Assembly: GCA_963676865.2 (NCBI GenBank)
Contig: CAXXSS010000001.1
Span: 1,302,001-1,366,000 of the forward strand
Direction of reading: 5' to 3'
Origin: JAAYUD01 sp963676865
GTDB taxonomy: Bacteria > Bacteroidota > Bacteroidia > Bacteroidales > Bacteroidaceae
Length of the DNA: 64,000 nucleotides
Shown: piece after piece, positions 8,751 to 16,683 of the stretch
How positions within the stretch are numbered: the first letter of the stretch is position 1
Layout: each line of letters begins with the position of its first letter
Translations under genes and position numbers: made by a program
The notes under the pieces: model-generated
What the model was told of the DNA's origin: nothing
Databases searched by the model: none
Seen by the model: only the letters and a program-made list of their open reading frames with translations

Positions 8751-9206
8751 ATGGAAGAAATTAAGTTTCGTCACACACTTCCGGTACAAATCCGCTTTAA
8801 TGACGTTGATAAATTCGGTCATGTCAACAATACGGTTTATTTTCAATTTTATGATACCGGCAAGACAGAGTATCTTGCGGAAGTTTGTCCACATGTAGAT
8901 TGGGAAAAGGAGGGTATTATTGTTGTACATATCGAGGCAAACTTTATTGCTCAGATTTTTGGTGCAGCTCATATATCTGTTCAAACCGCTGTTTCAAAAA
9001 TAGGCAAAAAGAGCTTTCATCTGGTTCAGCAAGTAATAGATACTGACACGAATGAGGTGGAGTGTATTTGCACTTCCGTGATGGTGGCTTACGATTTGAC
9101 CAATCATTGTTCGATGGAGATTCCCACCGAATGGACAGAAGCAATGTGTCAATTTGAGGGGCGGGATTTGAGAGAACCCAATAAGCCTATTTCGCTAAAT
9201 CTTTAG
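8751..9206 (+). CDS. Acyl-CoA thioesterase, 4HBT hot-dog family
   Basis: 151 residues, one hot-dog domain of the 4-hydroxybenzoyl-CoA thioesterase (YbgC/FadM-like) type. The signature RFNDVDKFGHVNNTVYFQF near residue 15 supplies the catalytic Asp and the conserved His-Val-Asn-Asn. Such enzymes hydrolyse acyl-CoA or acyl-ACP thioesters; substrate chain length cannot be read from sequence. It is a single-gene unit: divergent from tsaC, with its own promoter, and followed by a strong bidirectional terminator facing gyrB. Confidence 0.9.
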   Translation: MEEIKFRHTLPVQIRFNDVDKFGHVNNTVYFQFYDTGKTEYLAEVCPHVDWEKEGIIVVHIEANFIAQIFGAAHISVQTAVSKIGKKSFHLVQQVIDTDTNEVECICTSVMVAYDLTNHCSMEIPTEWTEAMCQFEGRDLREPNKPISLNL

Positions 9207-9273
9207 TCGTTTGCAACCTGATCGCAAGCGACAAGGATTCTTGAGCGTTCTTCTTTGACAGCATATTTGTAAT

Positions 9274-9316
9274 AAAAGTCAGGGCGTATCAACTATTTTG
9301 ATACGCCCTGACTTTT
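9274..9316. terminator. Bidirectional intrinsic terminator between thioesterase and gyrB
   Basis: A 19-bp perfect stem (9274-9292 with 9298-9316) around loop CTATT, with A-rich start and T-rich end, so that a GC-rich hairpin followed by a U-tract forms on both strands. It can end both the rightward thioesterase transcript and the leftward gyrB transcript. Confidence 0.92.
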
Positions 9317-9348
9317 TTATTATTCGATCGTTCTGAAACGACTATTGA

Positions 9349-11313
9349 TTAAGCATCTATATTAGCGTAAGATGCATTTTTCTCAATAAAATCTCGGCGA
9401 GGGCCAACGTCTTCGCCCATCAGCATTGAAAAAACATAGTCCGCTTCGGCTGCATTTTCTATCGTAACTTGTTTCAGCATACGGTTATCGGGATCCATTG
9501 TCGTTGAGAATAGCTGATCTTCGTTCATTTCACCCAAACCTTTGTAGCGAGTCACGTGGATACCTGTTTCTTTGCCTCCTCCATAAGTGCTGATAAAGCG
9601 TTCGCGCTGCATCTCCGTCCAGCAGTATTCTTGGTTATTACCCTTCTTGCATAGATATAATGGAGGAGTAGCTATATAGAGGTAACCATTTTGAATTATC
9701 TGAGGCATATAACGGAAGAAGAATGTCATTATCAGTGTGTCGATGTGAGAACCATCGACATCGGCATCGGTCATGATAATAATTTTATGATAACGCAATT
9801 TGGCGATGTTGGCAGCTTTGCTATCCTCTTCGGTCCCAATTGTAACGCCAAGCGCTGTATAGATATTACGAATTTCTTCGCTTTCCAACGCTTTATGATA
9901 CATGGCTTTCTCTACGTTCAATATCTTACCACGCAATGGCAGTATGGCTTGGAAATTACGGTTACGGCCTTGTTTTGCTGTTCCACCTGCCGAATCACCC
10001 TCCACAAGGAATAGTTCGCATTTGACTGGGTCTTTATCAGAACAGTCGGCCAATTTGCCTGGCAATCCACCACCGGCCAAAGGAGATTTGCGCTGAACCA
10101 ATTCGCGAGCTCGGCGAGCTGCATGTCGAGCTGTGGCCGCCAACACTACTTTGTCGACAATTAAGCGCGATTCTTTCGGATGTTCTTCGAGATAATTGGA
10201 TAGTGCTTCGCCTACTGCCTGATTAACGGCACCGGCAACTTCGCTATTACCTAGTTTCGTTTTTGTTTGTCCCTCGAATTGCGGCTCTGCCACTTTAATA
10301 GAAATAACGGCGGTGAGACCTTCGCGGAAGTCATCTCCTGAAATTTCTATTTTTGCTTTTTCGAGTTTATCAAGCAAATTATTCTCTTCGGCATATTTCT
10401 TTAACGTACGGGTGAGCGCCTGTCGGAATCCAGTGAGGTGCGTACCGCCTTCTATGGTGTTGATATTATTAACAAACGAATGGAGGTTTTCCGAAAATGA
10501 AGTATTGTACATGATAGCTACTTCGATTGGAAGGCCTTGTTTCTCTGTATTAAGATAGATGACGTCGTCAATGAGATGCTCGCGAGAGGAGTCGATGTAG
10601 CGAACAAACTCTTTTAGACCTTCTTCTGATAAAAATATTTCTTGCCGGGGTTTGTCTTCATTCATCTCACGATAATCGGTCATCGTAATTTTTAATCCCG
10701 CATTCAGGTAAGCCAACTCCCGCATTCTAGTAGCAAGGATATCGTACTTATAGGTCAATGTTGTGAAGATTGAACCATCGGGCCAAAATTGTTGGCGAGT
10801 ACCGTTCAAATCTGTTGTTCCAACTTCTTTGACGCTGTATAGCGGCTTGCCAAATTCGTATTCTTGTTGATAAATCTTTCCGTTACGAAACACTTGAGTT
10901 GTCATGTGCGAGGAGAGGGCGTTGACACAAGAAACACCGACGCCGTGCAAGCCTCCGGAAACTTTATAGGAACTCTTATTGAATTTACCACCAGCATGAA
11001 GTACTGTCATTACAACTTCGAGAGCTGATTTATGTTCCTTCTCGTGCATATCAACCGGAATACCACGCCCGTTGTCTTGAACAGTTATCGAACCGTCAAC
11101 ATTTATTGCCACTTCGATATGAGAACAGAAACCAGCCAAAGCTTCATCAATGGAGTTATCGACAACTTCGTAAACTAAATGGTGTAAACCTTTCTCGCTG
11201 ATATCGCCAATATACATTGCAGGGCGCTTACGGACAGCTTCCAATCCTTCAAGAACCTGGATACTATCGGCGGAATAAGATTCAGTATTTACAGACTTTT
11301 CTTCGTCACTCAT
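9349..11313 (-). CDS. gyrB: DNA gyrase subunit B
   Basis: 654 residues, typical of GyrB without the large insertion found in some proteobacteria. ATPase subunit of gyrase, which introduces negative supercoils together with GyrA. Visible in order: GHKL ATPase domain with the Asn/Glu motif VVDNSIDEALAG and DNGRGIPV, G-loop GGLHGVGVSCVNALS, transducer domain, and Toprim domain with EGDSAGGTAKQGR and the metal-binding MTDADVDGSHI, followed by the C-terminal segment RRDFIEKNA. Upstream lies a -7 box (TAACTTTG). The gene stands alone, ending at the terminator at 9274-9316. Confidence 0.98.
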   Translation of the reverse strand: MSDEEKSVNTESYSADSIQVLEGLEAVRKRPAMYIGDISEKGLHHLVYEVVDNSIDEALAGFCSHIEVAINVDGSITVQDNGRGIPVDMHEKEHKSALEVVMTVLHAGGKFNKSSYKVSGGLHGVGVSCVNALSSHMTTQVFRNGKIYQQEYEFGKPLYSVKEVGTTDLNGTRQQFWPDGSIFTTLTYKYDILATRMRELAYLNAGLKITMTDYREMNEDKPRQEIFLSEEGLKEFVRYIDSSREHLIDDVIYLNTEKQGLPIEVAIMYNTSFSENLHSFVNNINTIEGGTHLTGFRQALTRTLKKYAEENNLLDKLEKAKIEISGDDFREGLTAVISIKVAEPQFEGQTKTKLGNSEVAGAVNQAVGEALSNYLEEHPKESRLIVDKVVLAATARHAARRARELVQRKSPLAGGGLPGKLADCSDKDPVKCELFLVEGDSAGGTAKQGRNRNFQAILPLRGKILNVEKAMYHKALESEEIRNIYTALGVTIGTEEDSKAANIAKLRYHKIIIMTDADVDGSHIDTLIMTFFFRYMPQIIQNGYLYIATPPLYLCKKGNNQEYCWTEMQRERFISTYGGGKETGIHVTRYKGLGEMNEDQLFSTTMDPDNRMLKQVTIENAAEADYVFSMLMGEDVGPRRDFIEKNASYANIDA

Positions 11314-11341
11314 AATAATCTTAAGTTTTTATATAACAGAG

Positions 11342-11349
11342 CAAAGTTA
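11342..11349 (-). promoter_or_regulatory. gyrB promoter -7 box
   Basis: TAACTTTG on the minus strand matches TAnnTTTG. Only a weak TTTC is found 20 bases upstream as a -33 element. The predicted transcription start is about 20 bases before the gyrB ATG. Confidence 0.5.
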
Positions 11350-11434
11350 ATGAAAATATGCCAACTGGGGAAATTTTAAGACCTTAAAAAAACAGAATAA
11401 TATGCATCTCTATTTATACGCAAACAAACGACAA

Positions 11435-11462
11435 AGGCCGGTGCTGCAAAACAGACCGACCT
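11435..11462 (-). terminator. Terminator after rpsT
   Basis: Minus-strand hairpin AGGTCGGT...ACCGGCCT (8 bp with one G-U, extended by CTG/CAG across a bulged base) followed by TTTGTCGTTTG. It lies 30-60 bases after the rpsT stop and would separate the tRNA-Glu/rpsT transcript from gyrB. Confidence 0.6.
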
Positions 11463-11494
11463 ATCGTCTATAACCTATAAAAATACGGTGCTAA

Positions 11495-11746
11495 TTAAAG
11501 TTTGTTGATATAAAGAGCCAACTTAGACTTCAAATTGCTTGCCTTATTCTTGTGAATAATATTAACCTTCGCCAATTTGTCAATAAGCTTGGTAATACCA
11601 GGATACATGGTAGTTGCTTCGCCTTTGTCTGTTGTAGCACGCAGCTTTCTAACAGCATTTCTCATCGTCTTGCCATAATATCTGTTGCGGAGTCTTCTCG
11701 TTTCTTGCTCTCTAATTCTTTTAATTGCAGATTTGTGATTTGCCAT
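11495..11746 (-). CDS. rpsT: 30S ribosomal protein bS20
   Basis: 83 residues, basic throughout, with the family start MANHKSAIKRIRxxE and the mid-region NRYYGKTMRNAVRKL. Primary 16S rRNA-binding protein of the small subunit. It starts 30 bases after the 3' end of tRNA-Glu, and no separate promoter is visible in that gap, so it is probably cotranscribed with the tRNA. A hairpin terminator follows. Confidence 0.97.
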   Translation of the reverse strand: MANHKSAIKRIREQETRRLRNRYYGKTMRNAVRKLRATTDKGEATTMYPGITKLIDKLAKVNIIHKNKASNLKSKLALYINKL

Positions 11747-11775
11747 CTTTACAATAATTATATTTTTAACTTTTG

Positions 11776-11847
11776 TAGCCCACAGGGGAATCGAACCCCT
11801 CTTTCAAGAATGAAAATCTTGCGTCCTAACCGATAGACGAGCGGGCC
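11776..11847 (-). tRNA. tRNA-Glu (anticodon TTC)
   Basis: On the minus strand a full cloverleaf can be drawn: acceptor GGCCCGC with GTGGGCT (wobble pairs at the ends), D-arm with GGTTAGGAC, anticodon stem CAAGA/TCTTG with loop TTTTCAT containing TTC, and T-arm AGGGG-TTCGATT-CCCCT. The discriminator is A followed by CA rather than a complete encoded CCA, so CCA is probably added after transcription. It is immediately upstream of rpsT. Confidence 0.95.
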
Positions 11848-11899
11848 TCCTTGAGTTACCGGAATCTTGTTTTCGCAATGATTCCCTCAATTGCGGATG

Positions 11900-11930
11900 C
11901 AAAAATAGAGACTTTTTTTGGATTGGCAAA
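11900..11930 (-). promoter_or_regulatory. Promoter of tRNA-Glu/rpsT
   Basis: Minus strand: TTTG (11927-11930), a 19-base spacer, TATTTTTG (11900-11907). A perfect Bacteroidetes promoter, placing the start about 45 bases upstream of the mature tRNA 5' end. Confidence 0.8.
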
Positions 11931-12162
11931 ACTTTCTTACTAAAAAAATTAAGTTTTATGCAATATTCTCCCTTTTTGCAGACCCATATGCTAAGAATAC
12001 AAGATAACAAGGAATAATTGCCACTATTTTGCACATAAAAAGCTCTCCTTGCAAAAGAGCTATTCAAAGAAGAGACACAATTACAACAGGGTTGTTAGTT
12101 CTATTTCCTAATGGCCCGACAAGAAGGGTCTTAATAGATTCTTTTTCCTGCGTATTGATATA

Positions 12163-12202
12163 GCTTGCGACTCACGCCCGTGAGTCGGAAAAAACATAAG
12201 GA
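12163..12202. repeat. 40-bp palindrome-bearing repeat, copy 1
   Basis: Identical to 30091-30130 at 39 of 40 bases. It contains the inverted repeat CGACTCACG-CC-CGTGAGTCG followed by AAAAAACATAAGGA. It lies in the otherwise featureless 550-base gap between tRNA-Glu and recO, where I see no gene; the remainder of that gap is AT-rich, with a six-bp hairpin AGCTCT/AGAGCT near 12045-12061. Confidence 0.75.
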
Positions 12203-12345
12203 CGAGAAAATTTCTTTCAGCTTTCGCCACCAATAAAACAAAAAGAGAAAAATAGAAATATGTCATCGACAGTAAATTGGGGAAATAAAATAAAACGAGA
12301 AATTGCATTAACAAGGCGCACCGTGAGAATTAATTTGTGTGCTCG

Positions 12346-12377
12346 TTTGTATGACGACTTATTTTTATTTACTTTTG
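12346..12377 (+). promoter_or_regulatory. recO promoter
   Basis: TTTG (12346-12349), a 20-base spacer and TACTTTTG (12370-12377) on the plus strand match the Bacteroidetes consensus. The ATG of recO is 23 bases downstream, giving a very short leader. Confidence 0.78.
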
Positions 12378-12399
12378 AGCATCATTATCGAGAAGTGCC

Positions 12400-13125
12400 A
12401 TGTTACAAAAATCGGAAGGAATTGTACTTCATCTAATAAAATACAGTGATACATCGAACATAGTCGATGTATATACTTCTCTTTATGGCCGAACAACGTT
12501 GTTAGTTCCGATACCAAAGTCTCGTCGTCCGATGTTTAAATCTTCGTTGTTCCAACCCTTGGCACTTGTTAGTATTGAGGCAGACTTTCGGGCCAATCGT
12601 CGACTGAATCGAATAAAAGAGGCCAAATTGAGCTATCCGTTTAGTTCTATTCCTTTTGACAGATCAAAAACTACCATAGCCTTCTTCTTGGCAGAATTCA
12701 TGCTGCATTCATTGCGCGAAGAGGCAGAAAACAAACCGCTGTTTGAATATCTGAAAAATTCTATTTTGTGGTTGGACAATTGTTCTACCGGTTTTTCGAA
12801 TTTTCATTTGGTGTTTATGATGCACCTATCCTGGTTCCTAGGTTTTTATCCCAATCTAACGGGGTATAAGAAAGGCGATTATTTTGATTTACAGAATAGT
12901 TGTTACACTGCTTTGCCTCTGGCTGGGCAACCTTTTTTGAAACCCGACGAAGCCTATCGTATTAACACCTTGATGCGAATGAATTATAATAATATGCACC
13001 TGTTCGCTATGAATCGTGATCAGCGTAACAGGTGCATAGAAATTCTTTTGTCGTATTACAGAATCCATCTTCCCGAGTTCCCGGAGTTGAAATCTGTAGA
13101 GGTCTTGCGCGAAGTGTTTGATTAA
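12400..13125 (+). CDS. recO: DNA repair protein RecO
   Basis: 241 residues, the Bacteroidetes family length. RecO works with RecR to load RecA onto SSB-coated single-stranded DNA in gap repair. N-terminal OB-fold shows SEGIVLHLIKYSDTSNIVDVYT, then the RTTLLVPIPKSRR stretch; the C-terminal helical domain contains HLSWFLGFYPNL. The Cys4 zinc site of some RecO proteins is not evident. It has its own promoter and its stop codon interlocks with that of the convergent YqeY-like gene (shared TTAA at 13122-13125). Confidence 0.93.
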   Translation: MLQKSEGIVLHLIKYSDTSNIVDVYTSLYGRTTLLVPIPKSRRPMFKSSLFQPLALVSIEADFRANRRLNRIKEAKLSYPFSSIPFDRSKTTIAFFLAEFMLHSLREEAENKPLFEYLKNSILWLDNCSTGFSNFHLVFMMHLSWFLGFYPNLTGYKKGDYFDLQNSCYTALPLAGQPFLKPDEAYRINTLMRMNYNNMHLFAMNRDQRNRCIEILLSYYRIHLPEFPELKSVEVLREVFD

Positions 13126-13577
13126 AGAGCCGTGAGGAGTTCTTTAACTTTAGCTGAAATAACGCGGCCCTCTGCCAGCCCAGCTAATTGTTTAGAAGCG
13201 GCTCCCATTACTTTTCCCATGTCTTTAGCATCGGTTGCACCGACTTCGGCAATAATTGCTTTCAAACGGACTTCAAGCTCTTCAGCCGAAAGCTGTTTGG
13301 GAAGATAGGCTTCCATTACTTTGACTTGTTCCAATTCTCCATCAGCAAGATCTTGACGATTGGCGGCAATATACTGTTCTGCCGAATCTTTCCCTTGTTT
13401 CACCAGTTTCTGAATGATTTTTGTTGCATCGGCATCATTTAATTCGCCGTTGGCTCCTTCAGCTGTTTTTGCTTCAAGAAAATATTTCTTTATGTTTCTT
13501 AAAGTATCAAGTGCCACTCTGTCACGAGCTTTCATTGCGTTTTTAATGTCTTCGCTGACCTTATCAAATAAACTCAT
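13122..13577 (-). CDS. GatB/YqeY domain protein
   Basis: 151 residues, stand-alone YqeY-like domain resembling the C-terminal tRNA-binding part of the amidotransferase subunit GatB. Family features: MSLFDKVSEDIKNAMKARDRVALDTLRNI at the start, QYIAANRQDLADGE in the middle, LPKQLSAEEL and the conserved MGKVMGAASKQLAGLAEG near the end. The biochemical role is not established. It follows ftsZ by 35 bases on the same strand, so it probably closes the division-gene transcript. Confidence 0.9.
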   Translation of the reverse strand: MSLFDKVSEDIKNAMKARDRVALDTLRNIKKYFLEAKTAEGANGELNDADATKIIQKLVKQGKDSAEQYIAANRQDLADGELEQVKVMEAYLPKQLSAEELEVRLKAIIAEVGATDAKDMGKVMGAASKQLAGLAEGRVISAKVKELLTAL

Positions 13578-13612
13578 CTTATTTTATTGTTTATAAGTAT
13601 TCTATTTTTTAT

Positions 13613-14914
13613 TTATCCAAAATTGATGACGCCATCTGCCACCGCATCATTCTTATTTTCTCCAGGCTCTTTATCTTTTTCAGTCTGAGCATTGTCAGAA
13701 GCGGCTAGCGCTTTAATTCTCTTGAGCTGTTGTCTGGTACGTTCAAAAGTTGGTGATGATTCTATCCTTGAAATAATATCATCGTTATCGAGTGTTGATG
13801 GATCAAACAAGAATGTTTCGTGGCGCCTTGTACGGCCCAGGTCCTGAATGCCTTCTCCATAATATTGTTTAATTAAACGGTTTCGGCGGTTCTGCTCTTC
13901 TTCATCAATGAGTTCGGCAATATCTTCGCCTAATATATCTTTCTTGTCGGCCACATCTTTTACGCCGAATCCTGTAGCCAAAATGGTAATTCTTACGCCA
14001 TCTTTCAGTTTCTCGTCAGGACCACCTCCCCAGATAACTTCGACATTTTTCTCGATGCTTTTCATAAAGTCATGAATTTCATCAAGTTCTTCTACGATAA
14101 GTTCTGAGTTGGGGCTAAAGGTAACACAAAGCAAAATGCGTTTTGAATTGGTGATGTCTTTGTTGCTTAGTAACGGCGAAAGCAAAGCTTTGTTGATAGC
14201 TTCTGTAATGCGGTTTTCGCCAACTGCTTCGCCCGTAGCCATGATAGCCACACCGCCATTTTGCAGCGTTGTACGGACATCGGCAAAGTCAAGATTTATT
14301 TTCTTAGGTAGCGTGATGATCTCTGCGATGCCTTTTACTGCTATCAACAGCGTGTCATCAGCCTTTGCAAAGGCATTGGTTAGGGTAAGATCTGAATAGA
14401 TAGAGCGAAGACGCTCGTTGTTAATGACCAATAACGCATCTACGTTTTTAGCAATTTCATCTACTCCACTTAACGCTTTGAGTATTTTCTGTTCACCTTC
14501 AAAAAGAAAAGGTATAGTAACGATACCTACGGTCAAAATGCCCATCTCTTTGGCAATTTTGGCAACTACCGGCGCAGCACCTGTTCCGGTTCCACCTCCC
14601 ATTCCCGCCGTGATAAATACCATCTTTGTGCCGTCGGATAGCATCTTTTTGATTCGTTCTTTACTTTCTTCGGCAGCATTCTTCGCTACTTCGGGTATAG
14701 CACCTGCTCCCAAGCCTTCGTCTCCCAATTGTATTTTGACAGGGATCTTCGACTGTATTAGGGCCTGACTGTCTGTGTTGCAAAGAACAAACGAAACATC
14801 CTGGATGTCGCCTTGAACAAACATGTGGTTCACAGCATTACTACCGCCACCGCCTACACCGATGACTTTAATAACATTGGGACAATTTTTCTTTAATTCA
14901 AAATCTAAGTCCAT
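13613..14914 (-). CDS. ftsZ: Cell division protein FtsZ
   Basis: 433 residues. Tubulin-like GTPase that polymerises into the Z ring. N-terminal GTPase domain begins VIKVIGVGGGGSNAVNHM; the tubulin signature GGGTGTGAAP is near residue 110; the T7 synergy loop region NLDFADVRTTL follows. After the core (about residue 320) comes a poorly conserved acidic and polar linker, and the protein ends in DGVINFG. I do not see the usual DIPxFLR-like C-terminal peptide. The gene is 32 bases downstream of ftsA and near the end of the dcw cluster. Confidence 0.98.
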   Translation of the reverse strand: MDLDFELKKNCPNVIKVIGVGGGGSNAVNHMFVQGDIQDVSFVLCNTDSQALIQSKIPVKIQLGDEGLGAGAIPEVAKNAAEESKERIKKMLSDGTKMVFITAGMGGGTGTGAAPVVAKIAKEMGILTVGIVTIPFLFEGEQKILKALSGVDEIAKNVDALLVINNERLRSIYSDLTLTNAFAKADDTLLIAVKGIAEIITLPKKINLDFADVRTTLQNGGVAIMATGEAVGENRITEAINKALLSPLLSNKDITNSKRILLCVTFSPNSELIVEELDEIHDFMKSIEKNVEVIWGGGPDEKLKDGVRITILATGFGVKDVADKKDILGEDIAELIDEEEQNRRNRLIKQYYGEGIQDLGRTRRHETFLFDPSTLDNDDIISRIESSPTFERTRQQLKRIKALAASDNAQTEKDKEPGENKNDAVADGVINFG

Positions 14915-14946
14915 ATCTATTTATTTTTTATTCTTCGTTAGACACT

Positions 14947-16644
14947 TTAATCATTATCATCTTTCATTTGGTCTTCGTTAAAGAAGATATCACTGAGATG
15001 ATTGAGTGCTTTATTAAATGGGTTATTTCCTTTCTTAGCCAGCTTCTCTTTTCTTTCTTGCTCTTTTCTTTTCTCCCGAAGGACTCTTTCCGCTTCTTGC
15101 TGTTGCGCCTTTAGAGCATCTTGCTTTTTCTTTTGTTCAGCTCTCCGCGAGGTCTCTACCTCACGTTGGGCTTCTCTTTCTGCTCTATCACGGTCTCTGC
15201 GTATTTGTTGTTGTTCTCTTTCGTACTTTCTTTGCGCCACAGTTTCCGGATCTTCTATTTCGATCTCTTCCTTTTTCTGTTTCTTAATTTTATCCCAAAA
15301 AGGAACCTTGATGCCGATCTTTTTATTCTCCTCGTCAGAGGATAATGGCATTTCTTCCATTTCTGTCCCATCTAGTTGGGTATCATATGGGTCATCATTA
15401 TCCACACTCAATCCTCCTTCGTCGATTTCCTCAGAAGAGTGGTCTATTTTTACTTCTGGGGCAGGATTTGGTACCGGCTGGTTGAAAAGCCTTTCACAAC
15501 AGTTTTCTCTGCCGCCAAGCGTCAACCCTATCAATGCATTGATAGTTCCATCACTTGGAATAGTGAGCCCCGAAATGGATGGTTCGTAAACTAAAGAAGC
15601 GGTGCGGATTTTGGGATTGCGTTTGATGTATTTGCAGAATGCGGTACTTAGGTTACGTAAATTAGAACCGCCGCCTGTAAAAATCAGTCCTGACCCTAGC
15701 CGATTGGTATATCCCGAAAGCTGAATTTGATTCCACACATTAGCAATAATTTCCATGGCACGTGCCTCCACTATATTGTTTATCTCACTCAGCCTAACAG
15801 AATGGTTCTCTTCATTCAAGTGAATGATTTCCTCTTCATCTTTGCTAATTTCTAGAGTGGCACTTCCATAATGTACCTTTAATTCTTCGGCTTCATTTTC
15901 ATCGATATTGAGCGACATTAAATCGTGGGTGATACTTGAGCTCCCTATTGGGATGACTGATAAAAAGCGTAAAATGTTTTTATGATAAATAGAAACCGTT
16001 GTGGTATCTGCTCCAAAGTCGATAAGTGCACATCCCAAGCGCCGCTCACTTTCGGTCAGTACATATCTGGCAGTGATCGTTGAGGTAATATCAGGGTCGT
16101 CGGCAATCTTAATTCTTGCGTCCGAGAAACAACGTTCCAGATTTTTGCGAATGATAGAACGTCCTACAATATTGAGAAAGCAACCTTCTATACGATTGCC
16201 AATAACTCCGACCGGATCCATCTCACTAATTGTTCCGATATGATACCCCTGCGGAATCACATCGAAGATGTCCATATCGACCAGCTTTATGGCTCTATTT
16301 TCTTCGCAAATGGAATCAACCATCTCTTCGGTGATGCTCACATTCTCTGATAAGTCACGGGAGATTACGTTCTTCAAAGATCGAAATGATTGGCCGCAGA
16401 TGCTGACATATACTTTAGAAATGGTCTGTCCTTCTAGTGACTTCTCTAAATTGTCGATGATAGACTTCAGCCCTATGACAGCCTTATCTATATTGAAAAC
16501 AATTCCTTTACGAATAAAAGATGAAGAATTTTCGGTTGCATAAGCCAACACTTCCAAGTTTCCTCCCGAATCTCTCCTTCCTACCATGCCAGCGATTTTG
16601 GAAGATCCGATTTCAATTGCTGCAATAGATTCTTTTGTTGTCAT
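14947..16644 (-). CDS. ftsA: Cell division protein FtsA with long charged C-terminal extension
   Basis: 565 residues, against about 420 in E. coli. Actin-like protein that links FtsZ filaments to the membrane. The core begins SIAAIEIGSSKIAGMVG (phosphate-1 loop), with the second phosphate loop LIDFGADTTTVSIY and adenosine motif LIFTGGGSNLRNL. From about residue 455 there is an Arg/Lys/Glu/Gln-rich, coiled-coil-like stretch of about 90 residues. It ends in NPFNKALNHLSDIFFNE, which looks like the amphipathic membrane-targeting helix displaced to the far end. Confidence 0.96.
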   Translation of the reverse strand: MTTKESIAAIEIGSSKIAGMVGRRDSGGNLEVLAYATENSSSFIRKGIVFNIDKAVIGLKSIIDNLEKSLEGQTISKVYVSICGQSFRSLKNVISRDLSENVSITEEMVDSICEENRAIKLVDMDIFDVIPQGYHIGTISEMDPVGVIGNRIEGCFLNIVGRSIIRKNLERCFSDARIKIADDPDITSTITARYVLTESERRLGCALIDFGADTTTVSIYHKNILRFLSVIPIGSSSITHDLMSLNIDENEAEELKVHYGSATLEISKDEEEIIHLNEENHSVRLSEINNIVEARAMEIIANVWNQIQLSGYTNRLGSGLIFTGGGSNLRNLSTAFCKYIKRNPKIRTASLVYEPSISGLTIPSDGTINALIGLTLGGRENCCERLFNQPVPNPAPEVKIDHSSEEIDEGGLSVDNDDPYDTQLDGTEMEEMPLSSDEENKKIGIKVPFWDKIKKQKKEEIEIEDPETVAQRKYEREQQQIRRDRDRAEREAQREVETSRRAEQKKKQDALKAQQQEAERVLREKRKEQERKEKLAKKGNNPFNKALNHLSDIFFNEDQMKDDND

Positions 16645-16683
16645 AATTCCTTATTCTTTTATTGTTTGTAAACGATACTTTTT

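Noticed and set aside
9691..10014. ORFs on the strand opposite gyrB, and similar long opposite-strand frames over ftsZ, ftsA, infB and the CLC gene
   Set aside because: All lie entirely within well-identified genes and show no domain pattern; they are frame shadows.
11804..12067. 87-residue minus-strand ORF overlapping tRNA-Glu
   Set aside because: It runs into the tRNA gene and its promoter, so it is an artefact of an open frame.
12108..12314. 68-residue ORF in the gap before recO
   Set aside because: Crosses the palindromic repeat, is rich in Phe/Leu from AT-rich DNA, and has no promoter or family resemblance.
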